A stretch of DNA of 35,185 nt. It comes from Sulfuricurvum sp. Lineage in GTDB: Bacteria; Campylobacterota; Campylobacteria; Campylobacterales; Sulfurimonadaceae. The notes under the pieces are model-generated. The model did no database searches, was not told the DNA's origin, and saw only the letters and a program-made list of their open reading frames with translations. Positions 7,558 to 15,708 of this stretch are shown here, piece after piece. The first letter of the stretch is position 1, and each line of letters opens with the position of its first letter. Location: positions 1 through 35,185 of the forward strand of contig NZ_JAQUHV010000020.1 in NCBI RefSeq assembly GCF_028681615.1. The letters run 5' to 3'. The translations under genes were made by a program, and so were the position numbers.

Positions 7558-9552
7558 TTACTCACTAAAATATTTCCTAACTTCTTTTATCCATTCTGGA
7601 ATAAGAGAATCATTTTCTGCTTCTTTTGACATGATTTCTACATACTTTTGAGCAAAAACTGTTTTAAATTCACCATCATTATCTTTGAATAAATTTTCAA
7701 GTTCTAAGTTTTTGAAATTTTTTATAAAATCTGAATTGCCATTTTCATTTTCTATCGTTTTAATCGTATATTTTTCATTGATAGAAAGTTCATTGATTGC
7801 TTTTTGAAAGATTATAGGGTTCAACGCCTGTTCTATATCGGTTGGAGATGTATCTGAATGATTGAGTGTTAAAAGTTCTGTTTTTATATTTGAATTTTTA
7901 TTGCTTAGTCTTCTGAGTTTGAGATTTTTACTACCCTCTTTTAAATAATCTTTATGTCTAGCTTGGTCAGTATCAATTAAGCACCAAATTTTCCCTTTCA
8001 GGGCCTCATTCTTTTCTCTCATTGGCAACTCTAGATATTCATAAACTTCAGATACACTATTGTTTCCACCGAGAGGCAAAATTCTCAATTTCTTTTCTTC
8101 AATTTCTTGTTGAAAGAAGTATTCTAAATAATGTTTTTCACTAATTCCTTCAACAATCAACCAGTTGTATGGAGTTTGTCCTTGTATTGAATAATATATT
8201 GCTTGTACTAAATCATTAGTACTTTTAAGCATGAAGTTATTTGGTAATTTTCCTTTACTAGTTGTCGTTGTAGATCTGATTTTAGCTTTATAATCATATA
8301 AATCATATGTTTCAAAAATAATTTTTTCACTTTTATAATCTAGAAAATGTCCATACCCTTGACTTAAAATTGGCAAAAAACCATACCAATGTGTAGTAAT
8401 AAAAATTTGATTGTTTTTGGAAATAGTTTTTAATTTCTCAAACTGCTCATAGCATAGTGATGTGTGTAAAGAGTTTTCTGGTTCATCAATTCCAATAATA
8501 ATACTTTTTTCTCTATCTATATTTCTTATCAAGAAAGCATAAACGATATCAATTAGAGCTTGCCGTTTTTCTCCAGCACTTAATTCACTAACTTTTTTAT
8601 CCTTTCTATATAAAACTCTTTTTTGAAAATATGCTTCTAATATTTTATTTACTAAATCTGATTTTGTAATTTTGTTATTTCTTTGTTGCCCAGTTTGATA
8701 TTCATATTCATCATGTAATATACTTTGTATTTCGATTAAAAAACTTTCTAATTTGTTATTAATACCATCTGTACCTTCCAGCTTTACATTGGATAGAGCA
8801 GTTGTTATTTCGTCTTTTAGCTTTTTATCAAAGATTTTCTGCATTTCATCTGTTTCAACTTTTGTAAAACTTTCTATATCAAGCTCAACTGGCACATAAA
8901 CGAATGAGTATAACTCTTTTAACTCTTGCAAGATTTTTCTTTGTTCATTTTTATCTAACAATTTATTGAGCTCATCTTTCCAAAGCGAGAGAGTTTCTTT
9001 TCTCTCTTCACTTGACTTTCCTTCTAGCTCAGTTGCGTTTTTATCTAAATAATGCGTTAAAAATTTCTCTTCATTATGAAAACTTGCAAAATATAATTTT
9101 GGAGCCCCCCCAGTAATATTTTGTTCTCCTAAAATAAAAAAATAATGCGATTCTTCACTATATTGCAAATTTTTTAATATACTTTCTCTTATCAAGAAAA
9201 AGTCTTTCATTGAGCCCTGAACACCTGAACTTAAATCAGTTTTCCTAACATTCCAAAAAAATTTACTTATTTTTTCAAATTCATTTTTTTTTCTTGGAAC
9301 TTTTGTTTTATCGATTAGAAAGATAGGAGCAAAAAATGGTTCATTTCCATAAGTAAAAATTCCATCATTTAATGCACTTTTATTGATTGGATATAGCTTA
9401 TTATTAAAAAATGAATTAAAAGCTTCGAGAATTGAGCTTTTCCCAATTCCATTTTCTCCAATATAGCTTACAAAGTTATATTTTTCTCCAATTGGAATAT
9501 AGTTAATTCCCTTATATGCTTTTATATGTTTTAAAAATAAACCTACAATCAA
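7558..9552 (-). CDS. OLD-family ATP-dependent nuclease (ABC-type ATPase plus TOPRIM)
   Basis: The protein has 664 residues. The N-terminal ABC/SMC-type ATPase shows Walker A GENGIGKS (32-39), the signature ELSAGEKR (about 323-330), Walker B IIIGIDEPEN (D356, E357) and the switch TTH (386-388). A TOPRIM nuclease follows, with E468 in LIVEG and the D-x-D pair at D527/D529 in CLIDTD. This order defines the OLD group, which includes GajA of Gabija and retron effectors. No UvrD-type GajB is beside it. The start is TTG 9552, supported by AAAGGA seven bases upstream; no ATG fits. Gene composition is very AT-rich, apart from one run of seven G (9105-9111) at codons 148-150. Likely a phage-defence nuclease. 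Confidence 0.88.
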   Translation of the reverse strand: MIVGLFLKHIKAYKGINYIPIGEKYNFVSYIGENGIGKSSILEAFNSFFNNKLYPINKSALNDGIFTYGNEPFFAPIFLIDKTKVPRKKNEFEKISKFFWNVRKTDLSSGVQGSMKDFFLIRESILKNLQYSEESHYFFILGEQNITGGAPKLYFASFHNEEKFLTHYLDKNATELEGKSSEERKETLSLWKDELNKLLDKNEQRKILQELKELYSFVYVPVELDIESFTKVETDEMQKIFDKKLKDEITTALSNVKLEGTDGINNKLESFLIEIQSILHDEYEYQTGQQRNNKITKSDLVNKILEAYFQKRVLYRKDKKVSELSAGEKRQALIDIVYAFLIRNIDREKSIIIGIDEPENSLHTSLCYEQFEKLKTISKNNQIFITTHWYGFLPILSQGYGHFLDYKSEKIIFETYDLYDYKAKIRSTTTTSKGKLPNNFMLKSTNDLVQAIYYSIQGQTPYNWLIVEGISEKHYLEYFFQQEIEEKKLRILPLGGNNSVSEVYEYLELPMREKNEALKGKIWCLIDTDQARHKDYLKEGSKNLKLRRLSNKNSNIKTELLTLNHSDTSPTDIEQALNPIIFQKAINELSINEKYTIKTIENENGNSDFIKNFKNLELENLFKDNDGEFKTVFAQKYVEIMSKEAENDSLIPEWIKEVRKYFSE
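9105..9111 (-). repeat. Homopolymer G7 tract inside the OLD nuclease gene
   Basis: Seven consecutive G on the coding strand fall in codons for Thr-Gly-Gly-Ala around residues 147-150, in an otherwise AT-rich gene. In Campylobacterota, G tracts of this kind often slip and switch genes on and off; tracts of eight or more are the usual switching ones, so this is borderline. The gene is in the ON length here. A second G7 run lies in the outer-membrane factor gene (31583-31589), so the tract alone is weak evidence. Confidence 0.35.
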
Positions 9553-9645
9553 TTAAATATCCTTTAGTCTAATTTCACCACTCATAAGCTTAACCGATAG
9601 TGTATCTCGCCAGTTTTCAGAAAAAACAATTTGTATATTATTCAT
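9553..9645 (-). pseudogene. Remnant of an hsdS 3' end
   Basis: Between the SIR2 and OLD genes a 30-codon frame on the minus strand ends with WRDTLSVKLMSGEIRLKDI. This matches the conserved last helix and tail of HsdS; the intact HsdS here ends RETLLPKLMGGEVRVEW. The shared pattern is R(D/E)TL..KLM.GE(I/V)R. It is not a copy of the local hsdS, since residues differ, so it probably came from another type I system. Its ATG overlaps the SIR2 stop, and its TAA directly abuts the TTG start of the OLD gene, so it may now serve as a translated leader that carries the OLD ribosome binding site. Confidence 0.7.
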
Positions 9646-10627
9646 ATTTCGCAAGCTCTTCATACCAACTCCAAAGTTCCTCAAAATTAACATTTTGTGG
9701 AATAGGATTATCTTCTATAAACTTAGCATCGATAAACTGATTCCAGTACGCTTCACCCGTTCTTCTTGGGTGATTAGCTATCCATGAAGAAAAAAAATCG
9801 TTTTCGATTTTATAGTGATGACTAAATATAAATGGCTGCCATGTTTCTATGAGATCATCTTCCGCTCTAATATCTATAATTTCTGTTTCTTCAAGTGCTC
9901 TTTGTCTATGATTCCATGCTTTTTCCATTAAATCAATTGCCCCTTTGTCTGACTTAGGAGCTCCATATCCAAAAATAGTAACCATAAAAGAGTGCTTCAA
10001 TACATCCTTAAAAATCTCCCACTCTTTATGAATAAAAGGGTCTAATGAATAGTTTTTATCTCCAATGGGATACAAAAGCTTTGACGGTATCAATGCTTCA
10101 TGACATATTGAACAAGGTTGTCCAATATTCCCTTTGATGTGTCCATTCGGACAATATCCGACCTCTACATTTCCATGTAAAAATATTAGTTTGGGCAATT
10201 TAAATTTATTACCATTTCTTCTATATGCTTGAATCAAAAATGGATCCCAGTTAAATGTTGCTATAAAGTCTTTTTCTCTCAATGAAAGAAGTAAATAATC
10301 ATATATAGTGGGAGTTTCTAGAATTTCCAGTGATGAAAAATACTCGTAAACTTTTTGTTCGAGTTCTACTTTTATCTCATAAAGAGTCGGATCTTTAGAA
10401 ATTTGGTCATAAATCTCTTCAAAATTACTCGTTTGAAATTCGATTTGAGTTTGTTTGATCAAGTCATCAAGCTCTAAAATATCAATCAGATTATTCATCA
10501 GTGGAAGTTGCTTATTATTTTTGTCACCCAAACGAAAAGAAGCATAACTAGCACCAGCACCGAGAATAACTAAATGTGGCGCGCCAATATTAATTTGTTT
10601 GATTTCTTCTTCTTTATTAACTACCAT
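9638..10627 (-). CDS. SIR2-like protein, candidate NAD-consuming defence effector
   Basis: The protein has 329 residues with a SIR2 fold. The NAD-binding GAGAS is at 23-27, the TFNWD motif at 124-128, and the probable catalytic histidine is H151 in LHGNV. A zinc-knuckle-like set C159, H163, C172, C175 lies in the usual place. GYGAPKSD (about 220-227) matches the family's late GxG-x-S/P-D motif. Stand-alone SIR2 proteins in defence loci usually destroy NAD+ after phage sensing (established for Thoeris, DSR and similar systems). Its ATG overlaps the hsdS stop by 7 bases, so it is translated from the hsdMS message. That coupling suggests it backs up restriction, which is inference. Confidence 0.85.
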   Translation of the reverse strand: MVVNKEEEIKQINIGAPHLVILGAGASYASFRLGDKNNKQLPLMNNLIDILELDDLIKQTQIEFQTSNFEEIYDQISKDPTLYEIKVELEQKVYEYFSSLEILETPTIYDYLLLSLREKDFIATFNWDPFLIQAYRRNGNKFKLPKLIFLHGNVEVGYCPNGHIKGNIGQPCSICHEALIPSKLLYPIGDKNYSLDPFIHKEWEIFKDVLKHSFMVTIFGYGAPKSDKGAIDLMEKAWNHRQRALEETEIIDIRAEDDLIETWQPFIFSHHYKIENDFFSSWIANHPRRTGEAYWNQFIDAKFIEDNPIPQNVNFEELWSWYEELAKYE

Positions 10628-11772
10628 TCCACCCTCACTTCCCCACCCATAAGTTTAGGCAAAAGAGTCTCTCTCATATTTTTAAGGTTTTTGATTTGGT
10701 TTGTATTTTGAATAATCTTTTCATTAAAAGAGGATGTAACTTCATGAAATTTTTCAATCAAATCATATGTTGGTAAAGTTATTTCTATATTTTCAAAATC
10801 CGTTTTATTAATTATTGGCATGGTAGTACCACCCATTGCTATAGCACGAAGTAAAGGATAAATATATTTTAAATGCTGATACACATATTCAACCAATATG
10901 CTGTCCTCAATTATCAAAGAATTAATTTGTTGATTACTTACACATTGACTTTGTGCTATCGCTACTTTTCCCATATCTGAACCAATACATGTAACTAAAA
11001 TAGAATTTATTGGCAATAGAGAATTTTTGACTTTCTCCACTCCCAAAAGCGAAAGACTTCTATCAGAAAAGGTAGTATATTTACCATAGTATTTAAAGTC
11101 AGTTGGAGTAACAAAATATATTCCGTCACCCCAAAATTCTGTATTCTGAGTACTTGGTGTTTTACCAGTAACAGCTTTTCCTAGATTCCCTAATATGGTT
11201 ACTTCCCACTCATCCCTAGCCTCTTCAATAAACCACTGCCTAAAAAGCGTTTGAGCCAACTCTTCAAGAGTTTTATTTTGACGGTGAAGAAGATCGATTT
11301 TATCATCAAGACTACTTAGCACTTCCGCTATAGCTTTTTGTTCTTCAAGGGGTGGAACATTCCAAACTGTTTGAGATAAAAAGTTCCAATCTGCTCTAGG
11401 CATTCTCGTTCCACCTGATGAAGAATAAGAAATATCAACCAGCTCTTGATTTGTAAAAAAGTAAAATAAAAAGTCTTTGTCAATTCCTTTTTGTGGATTG
11501 ATTACCCAAATATCGGTTGAACATATGCCATCAAAATTAGGTTTAACAACTTTTCTAAAATATGGTCTTAATTTTCCAAAAAGTGTATCTCCAGCTTGAA
11601 AATAAAATTTGTTACTTGCCACATCTTCAGATTTACCAATGCCATTTAATCTAAGCTTAGCTTCTTCAATATGCTCAAGTCCGATATAAGACATTGGTTC
11701 ATCACCAACTTTCCAAGATTTTTTAGAAAGTTTAGCAATATCAGAAATTTTGCACTCTTTCCACTCACCCAT
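10621..11772 (-). CDS. hsdS: Type I restriction-modification specificity subunit
   Basis: This 383-residue DNA-recognition subunit is counted from ATG 11772, which overlaps the end of hsdM by 8 bases; the protein then begins MGEWKECKISDIAKL. Two target-recognition domains are present: about 5-150 and about 190-335. Each is followed by a conserved helical spacer. The first spacer reads PPLEEQKAIAEVLSSLDDKI and the second ends in MRETLLPKLMGGEVRVEW. The two half-site specificities cannot be predicted from sequence by eye. The gene is intact. The next gene, SIR2, starts inside its stop region, and fragments of other hsdS tails occur at 7476-7500 and 9553-9615. Confidence 0.95.
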   Translation of the reverse strand: MGEWKECKISDIAKLSKKSWKVGDEPMSYIGLEHIEEAKLRLNGIGKSEDVASNKFYFQAGDTLFGKLRPYFRKVVKPNFDGICSTDIWVINPQKGIDKDFLFYFFTNQELVDISYSSSGGTRMPRADWNFLSQTVWNVPPLEEQKAIAEVLSSLDDKIDLLHRQNKTLEELAQTLFRQWFIEEARDEWEVTILGNLGKAVTGKTPSTQNTEFWGDGIYFVTPTDFKYYGKYTTFSDRSLSLLGVEKVKNSLLPINSILVTCIGSDMGKVAIAQSQCVSNQQINSLIIEDSILVEYVYQHLKYIYPLLRAIAMGGTTMPIINKTDFENIEITLPTYDLIEKFHEVTSSFNEKIIQNTNQIKNLKNMRETLLPKLMGGEVRVEW

Positions 11773-13285
11773 CAACAACAACCTTTGCCAAATTATCATT
11801 GATTCTCTGATTGAGTTGTGCTTCTTCTGCCATCTGCTCTTTTAGCTGTCTTTGTAAGCTTTCAAATCTCTCTTTGAAATCAAACTCATCCTCCACATCT
11901 TCCAGCCCAACATATCGCCCCGGAGTGAGAACATAATTCATCTCACGCACTTTTTCGAGGCTTGCGGATACGCAGAACCCTTTTATATCTCCATACGCAC
12001 CATTGCCAGTTTTCCAATCATGATAAATCTTGGCTATAGTGTCCGTATCTTCATGGCTGAACTCTTTTGTCCGTCTGTTTATCAGCGCACCCATATTTCG
12101 TGAGTCTATAAACAAGATATCTTTAGTCGTTCGTCCTCGTTTCATAAACCATATAGAGGCGGGGATTTGAGTATTGAGAAACAGTTTGGCGGGGAGATTG
12201 ACGATACAATCGACCAGATTGGCTTCTATAAGAGCTTTTCTGATTTCCCCCTCATTGGAAGTGTTAGAAGTGAGGCTCCCTTTAGCCAGTACAAATCCCG
12301 CTGTTCCTGTCGGTGCTAGATGATAAAGAAAGTGTTGTATCCATCCGTAGTTGGCATTTCCCTCTGGTGGGGTTCCATATTTCCATCGTCCATCGTTTCG
12401 GAGCAGATCACCGCTCCAATCGCTGACATTAAACGGTGGATTGGCGATGATAAAATCAGCTTTTAAATCTTTATGAGCATCATTGAGAAATGAGCCTTCA
12501 TTGTTCCATTTGACTTGAGAACTGTCGATACCACGAATGGCGAGGTTCATTTTCGCCAATCGCCATGTTGTTTGGTTGGACTCTTGCCCATAGATGGAAA
12601 TATCGTTTAGTTTTCCTTGGTGCTCTGTGACAAACTTCTCCGATTGGACAAACATACCGCCACTACCACAACACGGATCGAATACTCTCCCCTTGTATGG
12701 CTCTAACATTTTTACGAGAAGCTCAACAACGCTTTTCGGAGTATAAAACTGTCCGCCTTGTTTACCCTCTGCCAGTGCAAACTCGCCCAAGAAGTATTCA
12801 AACACATGACCAAGGACATCCGCACTTCGAGCTTTCGCATCTCCAAAAGCGATATTACCAATCAGATCGATTAGCCCGCCAAGAGATTTGCTATCAAGAT
12901 TGTCTCTGGCAAAAACTTTTGGCAGAACCCCTTTGAGTGATGGGTTGTCCTTTTCGACAACATCCATCGCTTCATCAACAATCTTTCCAATATTTGGGAG
13001 TTTGGCATTAGCAAGGAGATACGACCATCTGGCAGTAGGCGGAACAAAAAATACATTTTCAGCTTGATACTCGTCGCGATCTTCGGGATCAGCACCCGCA
13101 TAATCACCATCCCCCGCTTGGAGTTGATTATAAAGCTCTTCAAAACTATCAGAAATATATTTGAGAAACACTAGCCCCATTACGACATGTTTATACTCTG
13201 CTGCATCAATATTTTTTCGTAGTTTATCTGCGGCTTTCCAGAGTTGTTTTTCTATCGCTTCTTCTTGTTGTTTTTCTTTTGCCAT
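11765..13285 (-). CDS. hsdM: Type I restriction-modification DNA N6-adenine methyltransferase
   Basis: This 506-residue modification subunit methylates adenine in the sequence chosen by HsdS and is also needed for restriction. The N-terminal helical HsdM domain (EKQLWKAADKLRKNID, then HVVMGLVFLKYIS) leads into the methyltransferase core. The S-adenosylmethionine site is FDPCCGSGG (202-210) and the catalytic motif is NPPF (282-285). The C-terminal helices (about 470-506) form a coiled coil suited to HsdS contact. The ribosome site AAGAGGATAG precedes the ATG. It is the first gene of the restriction locus; its promoter should lie in 13286-13360, where TACAAT and TATATGAT-like boxes occur on the minus strand. 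Confidence 0.96.
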   Translation of the reverse strand: MAKEKQQEEAIEKQLWKAADKLRKNIDAAEYKHVVMGLVFLKYISDSFEELYNQLQAGDGDYAGADPEDRDEYQAENVFFVPPTARWSYLLANAKLPNIGKIVDEAMDVVEKDNPSLKGVLPKVFARDNLDSKSLGGLIDLIGNIAFGDAKARSADVLGHVFEYFLGEFALAEGKQGGQFYTPKSVVELLVKMLEPYKGRVFDPCCGSGGMFVQSEKFVTEHQGKLNDISIYGQESNQTTWRLAKMNLAIRGIDSSQVKWNNEGSFLNDAHKDLKADFIIANPPFNVSDWSGDLLRNDGRWKYGTPPEGNANYGWIQHFLYHLAPTGTAGFVLAKGSLTSNTSNEGEIRKALIEANLVDCIVNLPAKLFLNTQIPASIWFMKRGRTTKDILFIDSRNMGALINRRTKEFSHEDTDTIAKIYHDWKTGNGAYGDIKGFCVSASLEKVREMNYVLTPGRYVGLEDVEDEFDFKERFESLQRQLKEQMAEEAQLNQRINDNLAKVVVDG

Positions 13286-13561
13286 TCACTATCCTCTTAA
13301 AATAAATAACATTTTTCATCATATAATGTATTGTAATATGAGATAGATTGTACCATCTTTTCGGTAAGTTGGGAGCATTTCTCCGTATGAGAAGGTCATT
13401 AAAACCATCTCAAAATGCACAAAACACCCATTGCGTCATCGACGCTTTCGCTCTCTTAATCCAAACAGTTTGTTGGTTTGCGGTTTCAAGTTTCATCGCT
13501 CATCCTTTAGATTTTGATGATGACAGTGTAAAGCAGCAGTTGGACACCGTTGTGTCCGAAG
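13286..13561 (-). other. Gap upstream of hsdM: promoter region, small ORF, hairpin
   Basis: The part next to hsdM (13286-13350) is AT-rich and has TACAAT-like -10 boxes on the minus strand. A 28-residue minus-strand ORF at 13410-13496 starts MKLETANQQTVWIKRAKA behind a good site (AAAGGATGAGCG); I do not recognise it. A perfect hairpin GGACAC-CGTT-GTGTCC stands at 13542-13557, just past the end of the Aat-like gene. It has no T run, so it is not a standard intrinsic terminator. Confidence 0.4.
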
Positions 13562-14263
13562 TTAATTTTCTAGGAAACGTTTTAAAAAATCTTCTCGACT
13601 GAGAATTTTCGCTCCCAAATCTATTTTGTACTCCATATGCGGATGTCCTAGATTCCAAAACCGTACCCCTTCGCTTTCCAAATGATGCCCAAGCAGCACT
13701 AATTGCTGTGTTCCCCAATTCTCGTATTGCTTATCCGATTTGTGAAAACCCGATAGACTCGTATAAACATTATGGGTGATATAGCCTATCTCTCCGGCGA
13801 TCAACTCATTGCTTCTCCTGTCAAACAGCTCAGTACTGAACAAAGTAAAATTATCATAGCTATTCTGAGAGAGGGTATCCATCAGCTCAGCATACGCACC
13901 CTCTAACCAACATGGAGAATAAGCGTTTTGGATGGAGGCAATCACATCAGGGAATCGGGTATTAAACTCGAGGTGATATCCCCCTTTTTTAATAAGTTTG
14001 CCAACCTTACGAGAAATATGCAGATCCTGAAAGTCTAGAACTGCGTACTCTTCTTGCATTTCCGGAAGCAGTAGTAAGTTATCTTCATGTAAATGACTGA
14101 CGCTGATAAACCCGGCTTGCGCCAGCGCGATATACATTTGAGGGGAGAAATCATTACTCCAATAGTAGTTGACGTCCATATTTGGATAAACATAGTAATC
14201 AAGAATCTCTTTGCTGATATCTTCAAAGGTGATATAAGGGATCTGGCGTTGATCGGTACTCAT
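13562..14263 (-). CDS. Leucyl/phenylalanyl-tRNA-protein transferase-like (Aat family)
   Basis: This 233-residue protein has the Aat-type acyltransferase layout: YYWSNDFSPQMYIALAQAGF near the N-terminus, then ELI(A)GEIGYITHNVYTSLSGF in the C-terminal GNAT-like half, followed by WGTQQLVLLGHHLESEG. The classic enzyme moves Leu or Phe from tRNA to N-terminal Arg/Lys residues, marking proteins for ClpS/ClpAP. This member is divergent, and its real substrate is uncertain. It follows the WYL regulator by only 14 bases with its own strong site (AGAGGAGACT), so the two form an operon. An Aat-like gene on a plasmid next to a WYL regulator and a restriction locus is unusual. Confidence 0.7.
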   Translation of the reverse strand: MSTDQRQIPYITFEDISKEILDYYVYPNMDVNYYWSNDFSPQMYIALAQAGFISVSHLHEDNLLLLPEMQEEYAVLDFQDLHISRKVGKLIKKGGYHLEFNTRFPDVIASIQNAYSPCWLEGAYAELMDTLSQNSYDNFTLFSTELFDRRSNELIAGEIGYITHNVYTSLSGFHKSDKQYENWGTQQLVLLGHHLESEGVRFWNLGHPHMEYKIDLGAKILSREDFLKRFLEN

Positions 14264-14277
14264 AGTCTCCTCTTACA

Positions 14278-15207
14278 CTACTGTATCAGATGCTCGATCT
14301 GACGACTAAGGAAGCTATCTGCAATTGCTTTAGCTTTGAGAGCAAGCGCTTTAGGAGAGGTAATGATGAGATCGGGCATCCACTTTTTGATCTCATGGAG
14401 TATTTCGCGCTCAGCAGTCACCAGCACCTCAATCTCCATACTTCCATCCTTGTAGGTCTCGATGATTCGCTGGGTACTGGCTAGTGGTCGACGATGGAAG
14501 TATTTGGCAATCTCGGCGGTTGCACGGATTGTCACTGCAAAAGGTTCTTTATCAGGTTCGAACCATGCGTTAATGGCACGCTCCAGAATCTTGTAGGTCT
14601 TATCATTGGGAATAAAGGTCTCATTGGTGAGTTGGAGATGATCAATCCCTTTGAAGTAATAGGTTTTGAGTTTATTTTCTAAAAGCTCTTCACCATAGAG
14701 ATACCAGTACCCCTCAAATGAGACGATCTTATAGGGGTGAACATGACGTAGTTTACCGTTGTAGTTAAATATCACCATCTTGCTCTCCATGATTGCCTCT
14801 TCGATGATATGAAAGAGGGAAAGCTTATCCGAGATATCTTCGATGATGGTTTTGGAGTAGATGGGGTTTTTAGTGTTGTTCTGGAGTTTGGAGAAGAGGG
14901 ATTTGGCTTTCACCCCAAACTCTGATCCGATACCCTCAGCAATATTACCGAGCATCTCCAGTACCAATGCCTCTTCGGGAGAGCGCTCTTTGGTGATGGC
15001 ATGGCCGCTTTGCATCTTCCACTTCATCCCCTGCTTCTCTATCGGAAAACGAATCAGTCTTTGGTTGAAATCACGCTGTATGGTCTTGGTGGAGACATTG
15101 AACTCTAGGGCTAAATCCTGAACCGATAAGAGTTCCCCCTCATAGAGACGCTGCAAGATGATGGTAAGTCGGGTGAGGATCTTATCGTAGTCGTGAATTT
15201 GTCCCAT
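14278..15207 (-). CDS. WYL-domain transcriptional regulator
   Basis: This 309-residue regulator begins with a DeoR-like helix-turn-helix (about 10-65; VQDLALEFNVSTKTIQRDF). The WYL domain follows (about 135-215, ending near EGYWYLYGEELLENKLKTYY), and a C-terminal WCX-like part lies at about 230-305. WYL proteins bind nucleic acid or nucleotide ligands, and many repress defence operons (BrxR and CapW are known examples). The gene is first in an operon with the Aat-like gene. An inverted repeat at 15226-15249, 18 bases before its ATG, is the likely operator and could also control the divergent small genes from 15291. Confidence 0.88.
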   Translation of the reverse strand: MGQIHDYDKILTRLTIILQRLYEGELLSVQDLALEFNVSTKTIQRDFNQRLIRFPIEKQGMKWKMQSGHAITKERSPEEALVLEMLGNIAEGIGSEFGVKAKSLFSKLQNNTKNPIYSKTIIEDISDKLSLFHIIEEAIMESKMVIFNYNGKLRHVHPYKIVSFEGYWYLYGEELLENKLKTYYFKGIDHLQLTNETFIPNDKTYKILERAINAWFEPDKEPFAVTIRATAEIAKYFHRRPLASTQRIIETYKDGSMEIEVLVTAEREILHEIKKWMPDLIITSPKALALKAKAIADSFLSRQIEHLIQ

Positions 15208-15225
15208 ATCAATCCTTTAAACAGA

Positions 15226-15249
15226 CACTATGTTGTCCAATGCATAGTG
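15226..15249. promoter_or_regulatory. Inverted repeat between WYL gene and divergent small genes, likely operator
   Basis: CACTATG (15226-15232) and CATAGTG (15243-15249) form a perfect 7-bp inverted repeat with a 10-base spacer. It sits midway between the WYL start (15207) and the divergent ORF at 15291. Position and symmetry fit autoregulation by the dimeric WYL protein. Confidence 0.5.
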
Positions 15250-15290
15250 CATCATACCAAAATCTAAATTAACACCGTAAAGGAAATTTC

Positions 15291-15413
15291 ATGGAATCGT
15301 TAATGATCACGACTATAGCTTTGGTATGGCTGACTCTTAAAGTCAAAGAGATGCACACCCAAATGAGTGTCTATGATGCTCTTAAAACCCTTACCTTTAA
15401 ATTCATAGCATAG
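15291..15413 (+). CDS. Small hypothetical protein with hydrophobic segment (40 aa)
   Basis: ATG 15291 follows AAAGGAAATTTC, a good ribosome binding site, and opens 40 codons. The start MESLMITTIALVWLTLKV contains one hydrophobic stretch long enough to touch or cross a membrane. The rest is polar with several lysines. No family is recognised. The next ORF starts 15 bases after the stop behind CAGGAG, so the two are probably co-transcribed from a promoter facing away from the WYL gene. Confidence 0.5.
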   Translation: MESLMITTIALVWLTLKVKEMHTQMSVYDALKTLTFKFIA

Positions 15414-15427
15414 ACAGGAGAATAATT

Positions 15428-15661
15428 ATGATACAGACCAATCTTTCCTCCACATCGGCGCGTGCTCATGCACAACGATCCCGTCCAACTCACCAAGCCT
15501 ATGGTCTCTCGAAGATGTCATCATCGTTATACTCTCATCAAGGTGAACAGGTCTATCTGCTCGATACCTATACGAAGATGGGCAAAAGAGTCGCCCTTGT
15601 GATGGACAGTGAAGATGAGAGTATGTATGAGGTGTTTTACGAACAGCTACAGGCGTCGTAG
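15428..15661 (+). CDS. Hypothetical protein (77 aa)
   Basis: The ORF has a clear site (CAGGAGAATAATT before ATG). The first 25 residues are rich in Ser, Thr, Arg and His and look disordered. The second half (QGEQVYLLDTYTKMGKR, then VALVMDSEDESMYEVFYEQL) looks like a small beta-beta-alpha fold. I cannot assign a family. It is second in the short plus-strand operon divergent from the WYL regulator and may be its target. Confidence 0.55.
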   Translation: MIQTNLSSTSARAHAQRSRPTHQAYGLSKMSSSLYSHQGEQVYLLDTYTKMGKRVALVMDSEDESMYEVFYEQLQAS

Positions 15662-15708
15662 TGGTTTAGGGTATTTTCAAGAGATTGAGCGGTTTTAAAT
15701 TACAGTAC

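Noticed and set aside
7558-10627. Reading SIR2 plus OLD as a Thoeris or Gabija system
   Set aside because: There is no TIR gene (ThsB) and no UvrD-type helicase (GajB). The hsdS remnant between the two genes suggests they came together by recombination.
13348-13602. An 84-codon plus-strand ORF across the gap upstream of hsdM
   Set aside because: It overlaps the end of the Aat-like gene, lacks a ribosome site and shows no family pattern; the region fits regulatory DNA better.
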